This document shows, piece by piece, positions 1 to 12,073 of a DNA stretch of 64,000 nucleotides. Position 1 is the first letter of the stretch; each line of letters opens with the position of its first letter. The notes beneath the pieces are model-generated. The model saw nothing but the letters and a program-made list of their open reading frames with translations, had not been told where the DNA came from and searched no databases. The DNA lies in assembly GCA_024529925.1 (NCBI GenBank), contig JAFEUB010001387.1, forward strand, positions 159,001 to 223,000, written 5' to 3'. This DNA is from Ophthalmolycus amberensis. Its lineage: Eukaryota; Chordata; Actinopteri; Perciformes; Zoarcidae. The position numbers were made by a program, and so were the translations under genes.

Positions 1-788
1 ATCAAGACAATTACAAAATCAGCCTCCTATCACCTGAAGAATATATCAAGGATTAGAGGACTTCTGTCTCAACAGGATGTGTAAAACTTGTCCACGCATT
101 TATCTTCAGCAGACTGGACTACTGTAACGGTGTGTTTACAGGTCTCTGTAAAAAGTCCGTCAGAAAGCTGCAGCTGATTCAGAACGCTGCAGCTCGAGTC
201 CTCACTAAGACCAGGAGGGTGGATCACATCACCCCAGTTCTGATGTCTTTGCACTGGCTTCCTGTCCAACAAAGACTTGACATTAAAATCCTGCTGTTGG
301 TTTACAAAGCACTGAATGGTTTAGGGCCAAAATACATCTCTGATCTGCTGCTACCTTATGAACCATCCCGACCCCTGAGGTCGTCTGGGACCGGTCTACT
401 TTCTGTTCCGAGTCAGAACTAAACATGGAGAAGCAGCGTTCAGTTGTTCTGCTCCACATATCTGGAACAAAGTCCCAGAAAGCTGCAGGTCTGCTGAGAC
501 CCTCAGCTCCTTTAAATCGAGACTGAAGACTTTTCTGTTTGCTGCTGCCTTTAATTGAACCCGATTCAATTAATATATTAATCAATTTCCTGCATTTCTG
601 CATTTTATTTCTTACACTGTTTTTTAATGTTGTAATGACTGTTTTTATTGTTTCAATGAATGTTCTTAATTGTTTTTAAATCTCCTTTTCTTTTGCCTTA
701 TGTTTTGATGCTTTTAATGGTTTTATGTGAAGCACTTTGAATTACCTTGTTGTTGAAATGTGCGATACAAATAAACTTGCCTTGCCTT
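1..788 (+). mobile_element. L2-like LINE, 3' end (RT C-terminus, 3' UTR and tail)
   Basis: The stretch 132-422 encodes the C-terminal part of a non-LTR reverse transcriptase ORF, with the family hallmarks LQLIQNAAARVLT and SLHWLPVQQRL. After 420 the same protein continues in another frame (words like APHIWNKVPES and FKSRLKTFLF), and before 132 it also needs a frame change, so this is a dead copy. A 3' UTR follows, ending near 770-788 in AATAAA and a short TTGCC repeat, which is how L2-type elements end. The catalytic RT domain lies outside the window or was never copied (5' truncation). It could also belong to a sister clade such as CR1 or Rex1. Confidence 0.75.
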
Positions 789-1068
789 AAAGGAATCATG
801 GTGTTGACTGGCAAGTAGACTCTATAAATGGCCTGTTTATGCTTTCTACATGTTCAACAGAACATTCCTAAAACCAAAAAGAAAACTGAAATAATGCCCT
901 ATTCATTCTCTCTATCTATCTAATCCATCTATTTATTTATTTATTGATGTACGTATTTACTTACTTACTTACCAAGATCAGTCGTGTACAGCCAGGGGGA
1001 GTATTTCCCATCTGACAGCTAAGCTGGGTCAAAACCTGATATCCAGTGGTGACTGGACTTTAGCTGCT

Positions 1069-1094
1069 TGTGTGTGTGTGTGTGTGTGTGTGTG
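1069..1094. repeat. (TG)n microsatellite
   Basis: About 13 uninterrupted TG dinucleotides, followed by a G run. Confidence 0.9.
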
Positions 1095-1299
1095 GCGGGG
1101 GGATCTTGTCTGTACTTGGACCCGGAGCAGGAGAGCTACTCCGGCTGCTACTCGCAGGAGAGCGAGTGTTGCATCTTCACCACATGGGAGCGTTTAAAAA
1201 ACGCAGATATTGTTGTCTGCTTTTCAGGTGGTTGACGGACATATTTTCCGACGTGCGCTCTCTGTCCGCTGGTGGGTTAGGGTTAGGGTTTGCTGTCCG

Positions 1300-2430
1300 C
1301 AAAGAAACACCATTCGCCATGAAACAGGAAGTTGTTGTAACTCGGCCATACATTGTCTAATCTGCTCCAAATCTCTCATATGTCATAACATCCTGACTCG
1401 GAACACATTGATAAGACAATATAGAATCATAGTCATAGCGCCACCTAGTGGCAACCGGAAGTTGTAAGTTGTGTACTTTGACATCCTGCTCCTCACAGAT
1501 TAATCAGATCCCTCTCAAATGTTGTCAGAACAGCCTTAAGACCTTGATAATGCTTCATTGTGAAGATTGTAAGAAGTTACTGAAGGGCGGCGACGTGGCG
1601 GCTCAGCGAATTTCGAGCCTTCGCCATGAACGAATAAACTGATGTATCTCGACTCCACATCATCAGATCTTTACCAGATTTCACATGTTTGATTAGACTC
1701 CAGGCCTGAAGACATCTGGAGGCCAATTTTGAATCATAGTCATAGCGCCACCTACTGGTAACAGGAAGTTAAAGTCTTTATACTTTGGCTCGTTTCTCTT
1801 TGTAGGTAAATCAGATCAACATCAAATTACTTCCACACAAATGTAAGAAGTTCATAATGCCAGATCATGAAGCTTTTGATGTTTCGTCGTGTCACACACA
1901 TTTAAAATCCTGAATGTAGTTATCTAATGTGATTTTAATGCTTCAGAGTGGCAAGTCGGCTCGCCCCCTACAATATTTTGACGATGCAGTCCTCACAGTA
2001 TATTTCACCGAGATGTATAAAATTTGGTAAGCAGATGTATCACATGTCGACTTAAGGGGTCTAAGCTCTAAACCCAACCGGAAGTCTGCCATTTTCAATT
2101 TTGTATGAATTTCTCGTGTTTTTTTCCATTTCCAGGTGCTGTACTACGAACTCCTCTTAGGGAATTAATCCGATCACCTTAGAATTTGGTCAGAACAATC
2201 GAAAGACCTTAGCGATTAAAAGTTACTAAAAGCTTTAGGTTTCATCGAACGACGTGGATATGGTGTGATGGCCATTTTACATGGTTCGCCATCATCCATC
2301 AAGCTGTTGTAACTCGACTGTACTTTGTCAAAACTGTCCCAAACTTGACATGCTTGTTGACTGTCATGGCTTTAGGACTTGTTGCATGCCAATATTAACT
2401 CATTGTCATAGCGCCAACTACTGATAAGCA
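1300..2430. repeat. Degenerate tandem repeat, period about 300-330 bp
   Basis: The phrase 'catagcgccacctagtgg' and its variants recurs near 1436, 1741 and 2405. Shared words surround it: 'gttgtaactcg' at 1330 and 2303, 'gtcagaaca' at 1525 and 2190. The copies are strongly diverged and carry no coding sequence. Similar 'gcgccacctagtggcaac' units are common in fish DNA (recollection, not searched). The parent element is not identified. Confidence 0.55.
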
Positions 2431-2608
2431 CGGACGTAAGCAGGATTCTATAATGACAGCGGCCCAAACACTGAACTTATTGAAAGGGTTTGTGGGCACA
2501 CCATGAGAAAAAGACTTCTCTGATCTAAATATGTGCAAACTAAGATGCTTGGAGAGCAAAAGTTAGATAACAGTGGTTCTCAAACCATGTCAGTGGAACA
2601 GTGCGGAA

Positions 2609-2982
2609 CAGTGTGAAAGAATCCACCATCACCAACGGGTTCCGAAAGGCTGGACTACTATGAGATGAAGAGGACAGCGCAATGAGGAGGACAACGCAAG
2701 CTCAAGGGCGGATTTTCCCCGGTTGATGATGTGGTGTGTTCAAGGACCCAAATGCAGACTCGTTTTTTCCAGTTTTTTTTTTCCAGTTTTTTTTTCCAGT
2801 TTTTTTTTTCCAGTTCTACAAAACTTGTTCTACAAAACATTTATTTCTCTCACTCAAAAACACGCACACAAAAAAACTCTTGAACAAGTTTTGTAGAACA
2901 AGTTTTGTAGAACTGTAAAAAAAAACTAAATAGTAGTCCAGCCTTTCGGAACCCGTTGGTGATGGTGGATTCTTTCACACTG
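2609..2982. mobile_element. Fold-back (hairpin) non-autonomous element
   Basis: Arms 2609-2660 and 2931-2982 are perfect 52-bp inverted repeats by eye. A second perfect 26-bp inverted repeat is nested inside at 2813-2838 and 2888-2913, itself made of a doubled 'ttctacaaaac' word. T-rich runs (2762-2812) fill the left loop. No ORF of substance is present. It is probably a MITE or fold-back transposon; no clear target duplication was found, so the family stays open. Confidence 0.6.
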
Positions 2983-3042
2983 CTCCGCGCTTTCACACTG
3001 CTCCGCGCAGAAAAAGCTGCTCTTCTCATGCAGCGTGTCTAC

Positions 3043-3128
3043 GTTGCTCATAGCTCTGAATAGCATTTACGGCTAACTGGCTTGGCCAGTTGCTGCTAGC
3101 ACAACAGCTATTCAGAGCTATGAGCAAC
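3043..3128. repeat. Perfect 22-bp inverted repeat (hairpin)
   Basis: Positions 3043-3064 and 3107-3128 are exact reverse complements around a 42-bp loop. It lies just right of the fold-back element and may be part of the same composite. Confidence 0.75.
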
Positions 3129-3529
3129 AACAGTTATTGCCTCATTGCTTTTCGTTTGGTAGCCGTGAGAGACCTTAGTCTGTAATGCAAGTATGTCTGC
3201 ATGAAAAGATGTACAAAGATATATTATATATTCGCTAATGCTAATCGCGGTTAGCATTTCCCCATTGGCCGTAATGTTAAAATTAGCTTAGAAGCTAGCG
3301 AGTCGGACATGTACTGTTAAAAGCATCTTGCCGTTCAACCTTTTTTGTTAACAGTCCTAGTGAGAGGTAGGTCAAAGGTACTTCATCCATATTGTAGCGA
3401 CCCTGTCAGTAACAGCTGGTAGCAGAGGGGTTGCTGGTAGCAACTGTTCTGTGTCGGGAGCTAGTAAATGTTGTGTTAGACCGGAACCGGAAGTTGCGGT
3501 TGTTGTTGTGGCGGAGAAAAGCTACGGAA

Positions 3530-3616
3530 AAATCCGTATATAAATCGCACCGGACTATAAGCCGACGCCTCAAAGCGTGGGGTAAAAAGTAGCGGCTTAT
3601 AGTCCGAAAAGTACGG
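3530..3616. mobile_element. Short inverted-repeat DNA transposon relic
   Basis: A 14-bp perfect inverted repeat (3551-3564 and 3593-3606, 'cggactataagccg') lies inside a motif ending in 'gaaaagtacggta'. Closely similar 'cggactataag' sequences occur in many vertebrate repeats (recollection). No protein is encoded. Confidence 0.45.
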
Positions 3617-4109
3617 TAAGTCCAAATACAATCAGCAGGACACTGCAGGGAGTTGAACCCCATCCCAGTAAACTGACAGTCTGTTATGTTACAAACACTG
3701 AAGCACATTCACACACATTCATTTTCTTAATGATCTTTAAAGGCTTACATTTATGATTGTATCGGAGGTACACTCCAAACATTTGAGGCTTCAGACCTGG
3801 CAACATGATCTTGCTACGCTGCTGGTCTACACAGGAAATATCTCACTCGTGCACGCAGAGTGTGATGGTCACAGAAATTCATGGCCGCGTCACCCAGAGT
3901 CCTGCCAGTACCAGGAAATACCGTTTAACCACTGCACGCAGTGTATGACGGTCACAGCAATGCATGGCCAGAGTCCTGCTAGGACCCTCGACGTGCGTGA
4001 AGTTGCGAGGGCCCGGTCAATGCTGCTCGCAGCTTTAATTTATTCTTTTATTTATTTATGTATTTATTTATACATTTATTAATGCATTTATTTATATATA
4101 TATACTTCA

Positions 4110-4807
4110 GACATTTTTCGTCCTCCATATCAGGTAACGTAAAAACGCGAAAGGCCCTCTCTAGAGCAACTGTGGCGAGTGGAGAGCAGGGTCGTCCTTC
4201 GATCAGAGGATCTGGTTTGATCCCCGGCTCAACTAGTCCATGTCGATGTGTCCTTGAGCGAGACACATAACCCCAAAATTGCTCCTGTAGCTGAGCCTAC
4301 GGTGTGTGAATGTGATAGTCTGAGAGGCTGGTGGCACCTAGCCCCTGCCATCAGTGTGTGAAAGCACTTTGAGTGGTCGAAAAGACTAGAAAAGCGCTAT
4401 ACAAGTACAAGTCCATTTACCATTTAGAGCCGGTGTTTGTTTTTTACTTTTCTGGGCTACTGTAGCAACATGGCAGCACAACAAGTCCGGAGTACTGTAG
4501 CTCGATGGGTAACGGTAAAGCCCAAGATGTTACCTGGGTGTTTAACAGCAACACTGCTTTAATATACTAAGGATGGTTTAAATGCAAATTTCATGTACGT
4601 GTGTATGCATATGATCATTGAAATAAAGTTAAAGTTTGAATGTGAAGAGGATCTGCTCACTATGTAGATATAAAGGGTTAATTTGAAGTGAATGAACACA
4701 AGTCTTAGTTTCAGGTGATTGTACACTAATGAAAATAAATTGTTGTAAATATTATAATCCATTTCTGCTTATAGATCCCCCGAAATGCTACACACTGGCC
4801 CTTTAAG
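4110..4807 (-). mobile_element. Non-autonomous DNA transposon relic, split by a SINE
   Basis: Left part 4110-4167 ('aaaacgcgaaaggccctc') and right part 4426-4807 (ending 'cacactggccctttaa') read as one element once the SINE at 4168-4425 is removed. The terminal 'ccctttaa' style matches a very common teleost element as I remember it. The left end looks truncated near an A/T-rich run (4040-4100). No ORF is present. Confidence 0.45.
4168..4425 (+). mobile_element. tRNA-derived SINE with target-site duplication
   Basis: The 5' part carries a B-box-like 'ggtttgatcccc' after an A-box-like segment, followed by a conserved body ('tgtccttgagcgagacac') and the 3' phrase 'aaagcgctatacaagtacaagtcc'. It is flanked by the 6-bp direct repeat 'tagagc' at 4162-4167 and 4426-4431, matching insertion into the surrounding DNA transposon. 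A second copy of the same family lies at 41331-41588 in the other orientation. Confidence 0.75.
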
Positions 4808-6140
4808 TCATCATAGTATGCACAGTACAGAAGAAACTCACTCAGCTTACACTCTACAGTACTTCCTTGGTGAGTGAAGGCTGCAACCCTTAAAAGTAAG
4901 AAGAGTGCTCGTTCTATGTGCAACTAAAGATCTTTGGTGTCTGAGTAAACATATCGTAGTTAGGTAAAGTGTTGCCTCAAACATAATCCTTACTATCTAA
5001 TGTGTTTAGGTGAGATACATAAGCATAGGATACAACATGCAATCTTTTGCTGTAGAAAACAGAATATTGGTTTTAGCAATACACACCAGCACAGGGATAT
5101 CTGAGAAACAATGAAGAAGCTCGTAAGAGTGTTGACTCACCTGACTTGTGCCCTGGAGAGAAGTCAGCTGTATACTCTCAGCGGAGGACTGTGGAAGCTG
5201 CGGTTCAGTCTCTCTTTACCGCTTGTGAAGTGTCCAGGCAACACAATGCTCTCCCAGGGCAGCTCCTGTGAGAGAGAAACAGAAAGGTTGGGCGGATTGT
5301 TCACCACCTCCTGCGGCTCACTGCTAAAAACACCAAACAATTTGGTCAAAGACCTTCATCGTGCATCAAACTCACAATATTAAAGAACACACCCGGGCCG
5401 CAGACTGCATCAACCTGGCAGTAAAGGAAAAACACGATACACAATTATTCTTTCAGTATTTCCTAAAAGACATAAACTAAGGCAACGAGCAATGCAAGAA
5501 AATCTAAAAAAACAGAAAACACTGGATGGTGAATGCTACAGAAGCTGAGAATGAGACTTTTTTATGTTGCTATCTCGAGATCATGACTTCATTATTAAGT
5601 TACTTCAAGAAGACAAACTTTGTTATCTAGAGATAAGAAGATAATTAACAAAAGAAAAGGCAGATTTCTTGAGATAGTGAGATAAGTGGTCCAAGTAGTC
5701 AGTGTAGTTGGATGTGGAGGGAAAGCAGAAGCTGCTGGTTGTGACCACTACAGGAGCCTGCACAGCTCTGCTTCAGGCTAACCGGTTAAATGCTACGTGT
5801 GACACGGGTGACACAATTTGGAGTGTCGGAATTGTTGTATAGTTTTGAATTTGCAAAAGATCTGAGGTATTCAAAGCAAATCAATGTTAAAATCCGCGAG
5901 CACAAAGCGCGATCCAAGCGCGTGCGTGTGTGTAAAGGTCCCGCGCTAATCAAACGGCCCTTTCATATCACTCCGTGCAGAATGTATCTGCTCGCGCGAC
6001 CAAAATGACAGCCTGCGAGGAGAGAACCATGCTATGAGCGCGAGGGGCGTTTCCTAGCGCGCGACTTACTAAAAGTAAAAGTACCAGTGCAGTGAAATGT
6101 TCCCTGTCAGTGTTTTACTATTATATCTGATGTTTTAGGA
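4808..6140. other. Intergenic, nothing recognised
   Basis: Only short open frames with no recognisable protein. No RNA gene or clear repeat was seen. Confidence 0.5.
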
Positions 6141-6240
6141 CAGGGGTCTTCAACTAAAATTCCAAAAGGTCCAGATTGAGAAAATCTCCTCGGGCAAAGG
6201 TCCGAAACATTACAATAATATTTAACCCGCGCTATTTAGT
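6141..6240 (+). mobile_element. hAT-type transposon end (relic)
   Basis: Starts 'caggggtcttcaact', the usual hAT terminal pattern (CAGGGGTC...). It is followed by a short unrelated AT-rich stretch with a (TA)n run at 6242-6267. The other end was not found; it may have been replaced by the minisatellite at 6647. Confidence 0.45.
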
Positions 6241-6646
6241 GCCATATATATATATATATATATATATGAAGAAGCCTAGTAGTAGTAACAACGTCTCTGT
6301 GTAGTCAACAACTGTCAAATCAAATAAAGAAAGTACACATCAATTATATTTTAACAAATTATTCTCAGTTTTCAAATTTAACTGGATGGATTATAAATAA
6401 TACATAAATGAATGTTCTTCTCATTTCAAGTAAAATAATGTCTGGATTAAAGAATAACTGACGAAACAGAAAGCTTTTGCAGAATGTGCATCTTAAAATA
6501 AAGTAATTCATTTCAGAAAAATTAATTTCACTGAATTGTCCTGCAGCTTTAAATTGATTAATTCATGTGTGAAGTGATGTCAATCAAAAAGCAGCAATAT
6601 TATATTTTTGTCATCTAAAAAGAGAAATCTAAATGAGGTACATATT

Positions 6647-9600
6647 GAATGATGAGGAATGATGAGGAATGAGGAGGAATGATGAGGAATGATGAGGAAT
6701 GATGAGGAATGAGGAATGATGAGGAATGATGAGGAATGATGAGGAATGATGAGGAATGATGAGGAATGAGGAGGTATGATGAGGAATGAGGAGGAATGAT
6801 GAGGAATGAGGAGGAATGATGAGGAATGAGGAGGAATGATGAGGAATGAGGAGGAATGAGGAGGAATGATGAGGAATGAGGAGGAATGAGGAGGAATGAG
6901 GAGGAATGAGGAGGAATGATGAGGAATGAGGAGGAATGATGAGGAATGAGGAGGAATGATGAGGAATGAGGAATGATGAGGAATGAGGAGGAATGAGGAG
7001 GAATGATGAGGAATGATGAGGAATGATGAGGAATGAGGAGGAATGAGGAGGAATGATGAGGAATGATGAGGAATGATGAGGAATGATGAGGAATGAGGAG
7101 GAATGATGAGGAATGATGAGGAATGAGGAGGAATGATGAGGAATGAGGAGGAATGATGAGGAATGAGGAGGAATGAGGAGGAATGAGGAGGAATGATGAG
7201 GAATGATGAGGAATGACGAGGAATGAGGAGGAATGATGAGGAATGACGAGGAATGACGAGGAATGACGAGGAATGACGAGGTATGACGAGGGTATGACGA
7301 GGAATGACGAGGTATGACGAGGAATGAGGAGGCATGAGAGGAATGATGAGGAATGATGAGGAATATGAGGAGGCATGATGAGGAAAGATGAGGAAATGAT
7401 GAGGAATGATGAGGTATGATGAGGAATGAGGAGGAATGATGAGGATGAGGAGGAATGATGAGGAATGAGAGGAATGATGAGATGTGAGGAATGATGAGGA
7501 AAGTTGGGAGGAATGAGGAGGAATGATGAGTAAATGATGAGGAATGATGAGGATGAGGAGGAATGATGAGGAGGAATGATGAGGAATGATGAGGAATGAT
7601 GAGGAATGATGAGGTATGATGAGGAATGAGGAGGAATGAGGAGGAATGAGGAGGCATGATGAGGAATGATGAGGAATGATGAGGAATGATGAGGAATGAT
7701 GAGGTATGATGAGGAATGATGAGGAATGAGGAGGAATGAGGAGGAATGAGGAGGAATGATGAGGAATGATGAGGAATGAGGAGGAATGATGAGGTATGAT
7801 GAGGAATGAGGAGGAATGATGAGGTATGATGAGGAATGAGGAGGAATGAGGAGGTATGATGAGGAATGAGGAGGAATGAGGAGGTATGATGAGGTATGAG
7901 GAGGAATGAGGAGGAATGAGGAGGAATGAGGAGGAATGATGAGGAATGAGGAGGAATGAGGAGGAATGATGAGGTATGATGAGGTATGATGAGGAATGAG
8001 GAGGAATGATGAGGAATGATGAGGAATGATGAGGTATGATGAGGAATGATGAGGTATGATGAGGAATGAGGAGGAATGAGGAGGAATGAGGAGGAATGAC
8101 AAGGAATGAGGAGGAATGACGAGGAATGACGAGGAATGACGAGGTATGACGAGGAATGACGAGGTATGACGAGGAATGACGAGGTATGACGAGGAATGAC
8201 GAGGAATGACGAGGAATGAGGAGGAATGATGAGGAATGAGGAGGTATGATGAGGAATGAGGAGGAATGATGAGGAATGAGGAGGAATGATGAGGAATGAG
8301 GAGGAATGATGAGGAATGAGGAGGAATGAGGAGGAATGATGAGGAATGAGGAGGAATGAGGAGGAATGTGGAGGAATGATGAGGAATGAGGAATGAGGAG
8401 GAATGATGAGGAATGAGGAGGCATGAGGAGGAATGATGAGGAATGAGGAGGAATGAGGAGGAATGATGAGGAATGATGAGGAATGAGGAGGAATGAGGAG
8501 GAATGAGGAGGAATGATGAGGAATGATGAGGAATGATGAGGAATGAGGAGGAATGATGAGGTATGATGAGGAATGATGAGGTATGATGAGGAATGAGGAG
8601 GAATGAGGAGGAATGAAAAAGGAATGAGGAGGAATGACGAGGAATGACGAGGAATGACGAGGAATGACGAGGTATGACGAGGTATGACGAGGAATGACGA
8701 GGTATGACGAGGAATGAGGAGGCATGATGAGGAATGATGAGGAATGATGAGGAATGAGGAGGCATGATGAGGAATGATGAGGAAAGATGAGGAATGATGA
8801 GGAATGATGAGGTATGATGAGGAATGAGGAGGAATGATGAGGAATGAGGAGGAATGATGAGGAATGAGGAGGAATGATGAGGAATGATGAGGAATGATGA
8901 GGAAATTTGGAGGAATGAGGAGGAATGATGAGTAATGATGAGGTATGATGAGGAATGAGGAGGAATGAGGAGGAATGATGAGGTATGATGAGGAATGAGG
9001 AGGAATGAGGAGGAATGATGAGGAATGATGAGGTATGATGAGGTATGAGGAGGAATGAGGAGGAATGATGAGGAATGATGAGGAATGAGGAGGAATGAGG
9101 AGGAATGATGAGGAATGATGAGGTATGATGAGGAATGAGGAGGAATGATGAGGAATGAGGAGGAATGAAGGGGAATGATGAGGAATGAGGAGGAATGACG
9201 AGGAATGACGAGGAATGAGGAGGAATGACGAGGAATGACGAGGAATGACGAGGTATGACGAGGTATGACGAGGAATGAGGAGGAATGATGAGGAATCATG
9301 AGGAATGAGGAGGAATGAGGAGGAATGAGGAGGAATGATGAGGAATGATGAGGAATGATGAGGAATGAGGAGGAATGATGAGGAATGAGGAGGAATGAGG
9401 AGGAATGACGAGGAATGACGAGGAATGAGGAGGAATGACGAGGAATGACGAGGAATGAGGAGGAATGACGAGGAATGACGAGGTATGACGAGGAATGACG
9501 AGGTATGACGAGGAATGACGAGGCATGACGAGGAATGACGAGGAATGAGGAGGCATGACGAGGAATGACGAGGAAAGACGAGGAATGACGAGGAATGACG

Positions 9601-11564
9601 AGGTATGACTGAGGAATGAGGAGGAATGAGGAGGAATGATGAGGAATGAGGAGGAATGATGAGGAATGAGGAGGAATGATGAGGAATGATGAGGAATGAT
9701 GAGGAATGATGAGGAAATTTGGAGGAATGAGGAGGAATGATGAGTAATGATGAGGTATGATGAGGAATGAGGAGGAATGAGGAGGAATGAGGATGAATGA
9801 TGAGGTATGATGAGGAATGAGGAGGAATGAGGAGGAATGATGAGGAATGATGAGGTATGATGAGGTATGATGAGGAATGAGGAGGAATGATGAGGAATGA
9901 TGAGGAATGAGGAGGAATGAGGAGGAATGAAGAGGTATGATGAGGAATGAGGAGGAATGATGAGGAATGAGGAGGAATGATGGGGAATGATGAGGTATGA
10001 GGAGGAATGATGAGGAATGAGGAGGAATGAGGAGGAATGAGGAGGTATGAGGAGGAATGATGAGGTATGATGAGGAATGATGAGGAATGAGGAGGAATGA
10101 GGAGGAATGATGAGATATGATGAGGAATGAGGAGGAATGAGGAGGAATGAGGAGGTATGATGAGGAATGAGGAGGAATGAGGAGGAATGATGAGGAATGA
10201 TGAGGTATGATGAGGAATGAGGAGGAATGAGGAGGAATGATGAGGAATGATGAGGTATGATGAGGAATGAGGAGGAATGATGAGGAATGATGAGGAATGA
10301 GGAGGAATGACGAGGAATGATGAGGTATGATGAGGAATGAGGAGGAATGAGGAGGAATGATGAGGAATGATGAGGAATGAGGAGGAATGATGAGGAATGA
10401 GGAGGTATGATGAGGAATGATGAGGAATGATGAGGAATGATGAGGTATGAGGAGGAATGATGAGGAATGATGAGGAATGATGAGGAATGAGGAGGAATGA
10501 TGAGGTATGATGAGGAATGAGGAGGAATGAGGAGGAATGAGGAGGAATGACGAGATATGATGAGGAATGAGGAGGAATGAGGAGGAATGATGAGGAATGA
10601 TGAGGTATGAGGAGGAATGATGAGGTATGATGAGGAATGAGGAGGAATGAGGAGGAATGAGGAGGAATGAGGAGGAATGATGCGGAATGATGAGGAATGA
10701 GGAGGAATGAGGAGGAATGATGAGATATGATGAGGAATGAGGAGGAATGAGGAGGAATGATGAGGTATGATGAGGAATGAGGAGGAATGAGGAGGAATGA
10801 GGAGGAATGATGAGGTATGATGAGGAATGAGGAGGAATGAGGAGGAATGAGGAGGAATGATGAGGTATGATGAGGAATGAGGAGGAATGATGAGGAATGA
10901 TGAGGTATGAGGAGGAATGAGGAGGAATGATGAGGAATGATGAGGAATGATGAGGAATGACGAGGAATGACGAGGAATGACGAGGAATGAGGAGGAATGA
11001 GGAGGTATGATGAGGAATGATGAGGAATGATGAGGAATGATGAGCTATGAGGAGGAATGATGAGGAATGATGAGGTGAGGAATGAGGAGGAATGAGGAGG
11101 AATGATGAGGAATGATGAGGTATGAGGAGGAATGAGGAGGAATGATGAGGAATGAGGAGGAATGAGGAGGAATGATGAGGTATGATGAGGAATGAGGAGG
11201 AATGAGGAGGAATGAGGAGGAATGAGGAGGAATGATGAGCAATGATGAGGTATGATGAGGAATGAGGAGGAATGATGAGGAATGATGAGGAATGATGAGG
11301 AATGAGGAGGAATAAGGAGGAATGAGGAGGAATGATGAGGAATGATGGGGAATGATGAGGAATGATGAGGAATGAGGAGGAATGAGGAGGAATGAGGAGG
11401 AATGATGAGGAATGATGAGGAATGATGAGGAATGAGGAGGTATGATGAGGAATGAGGAGGAATGATGAGGAATGGGGAGGAATGAGGAGGAATGATGAGG
11501 AATGATGAGGAATGATGAGGAATGGGGAGGAATGAGGAGGAATGATGAGGTATGAGGAGGAATA
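6647..11564. repeat. Giant 10-bp minisatellite, array 1 (unit GAGGAATGAK)
   Basis: About 490 copies of a 10-bp unit, GAGGAATGAT or GAGGAATGAG, with variants GAGGTATGAT, GAGGCATGAT and a CpG form GACGAGGAAT/GACGAGGTAT. The purine-rich strand is +. On the - strand the unit has no stop codon in any frame and translates as a 10-residue repeat (SSSFLIIPHH type), which creates false open frames of 1700, 894 and 698 codons. CpG-form blocks recur near 7216, 8098, 8632, 9192, 9402 and 10960. A patch at 7290-7570 has many single-base indels. Confidence 0.97.
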
Positions 11565-12073
11565 GCCAGCGGACTCGGCCGTATTGCGGCTGAGTGTCGG
11601 CTGACTCGGCTGTGTTACGGCTCGATGCGGCCAAATGTGAGCCAGCTTTGGCCCATTTCATTTTTGCCAAATCTGGGCCCAATCTGGCATTATAGACGCG
11701 GGCCTATTCTGGCTGAGACATGGCAGCCGGGTTAATCGGCAGCCAGCACTGAAACAGTTTCTGGCCCGTTGATGGCTGCCAAATCTGGGCCCAATCTGGC
11801 ATTATGAACGCGGGCCTATTCTGGCTGAGACATGGCAGCCGGGTTAATCGGCAGCCAGCACTGAAACAGGTTCTGGCCCGTTGATGGCTGCCAAATCCGG
11901 GCCCAATCTGGCATTGTAGACGCGGGCCTATTCTGGCTGTGATATGGCAGCCGGGTTAATCGGCAGCCAGCACTGAAACAGGTTCTGGCCCATTGATGGC
12001 TGCCAAATCCGGGCCCAATCTGGCATTTATAAACGCGGGCCTATTCTGGCTGAGACATGGCAGCCGGGTTAAT
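11565..12073. repeat. GC-rich tandem repeat, period 112 bp
   Basis: The anchor 'gccaaatctgggcccaatc' starts at 11666, 11778, 11890 and 12002, exactly 112 bp apart. The fourth unit is cut at 12073 by a LINE. A diverged lead-in (11565-11665) joins it to the 10-bp array. The copies are nearly identical, so amplification or homogenisation is recent. Confidence 0.92.

Noticed and set aside
1272..1291. Three TTAGGG-like units (also CCCTAA units near 57945)
   Set aside because: Too short for an interstitial telomere; likely chance or part of dispersed repeats.
6580..11682. 1700-, 894- and 698-codon open frames on the - strand
   Set aside because: They are three phases of a stop-free 10-bp repeat with no non-repeat coding sequence of note.
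6647..12073. CRISPR-like array
   Set aside because: No repeat-spacer alternation; contiguous units, eukaryotic context.
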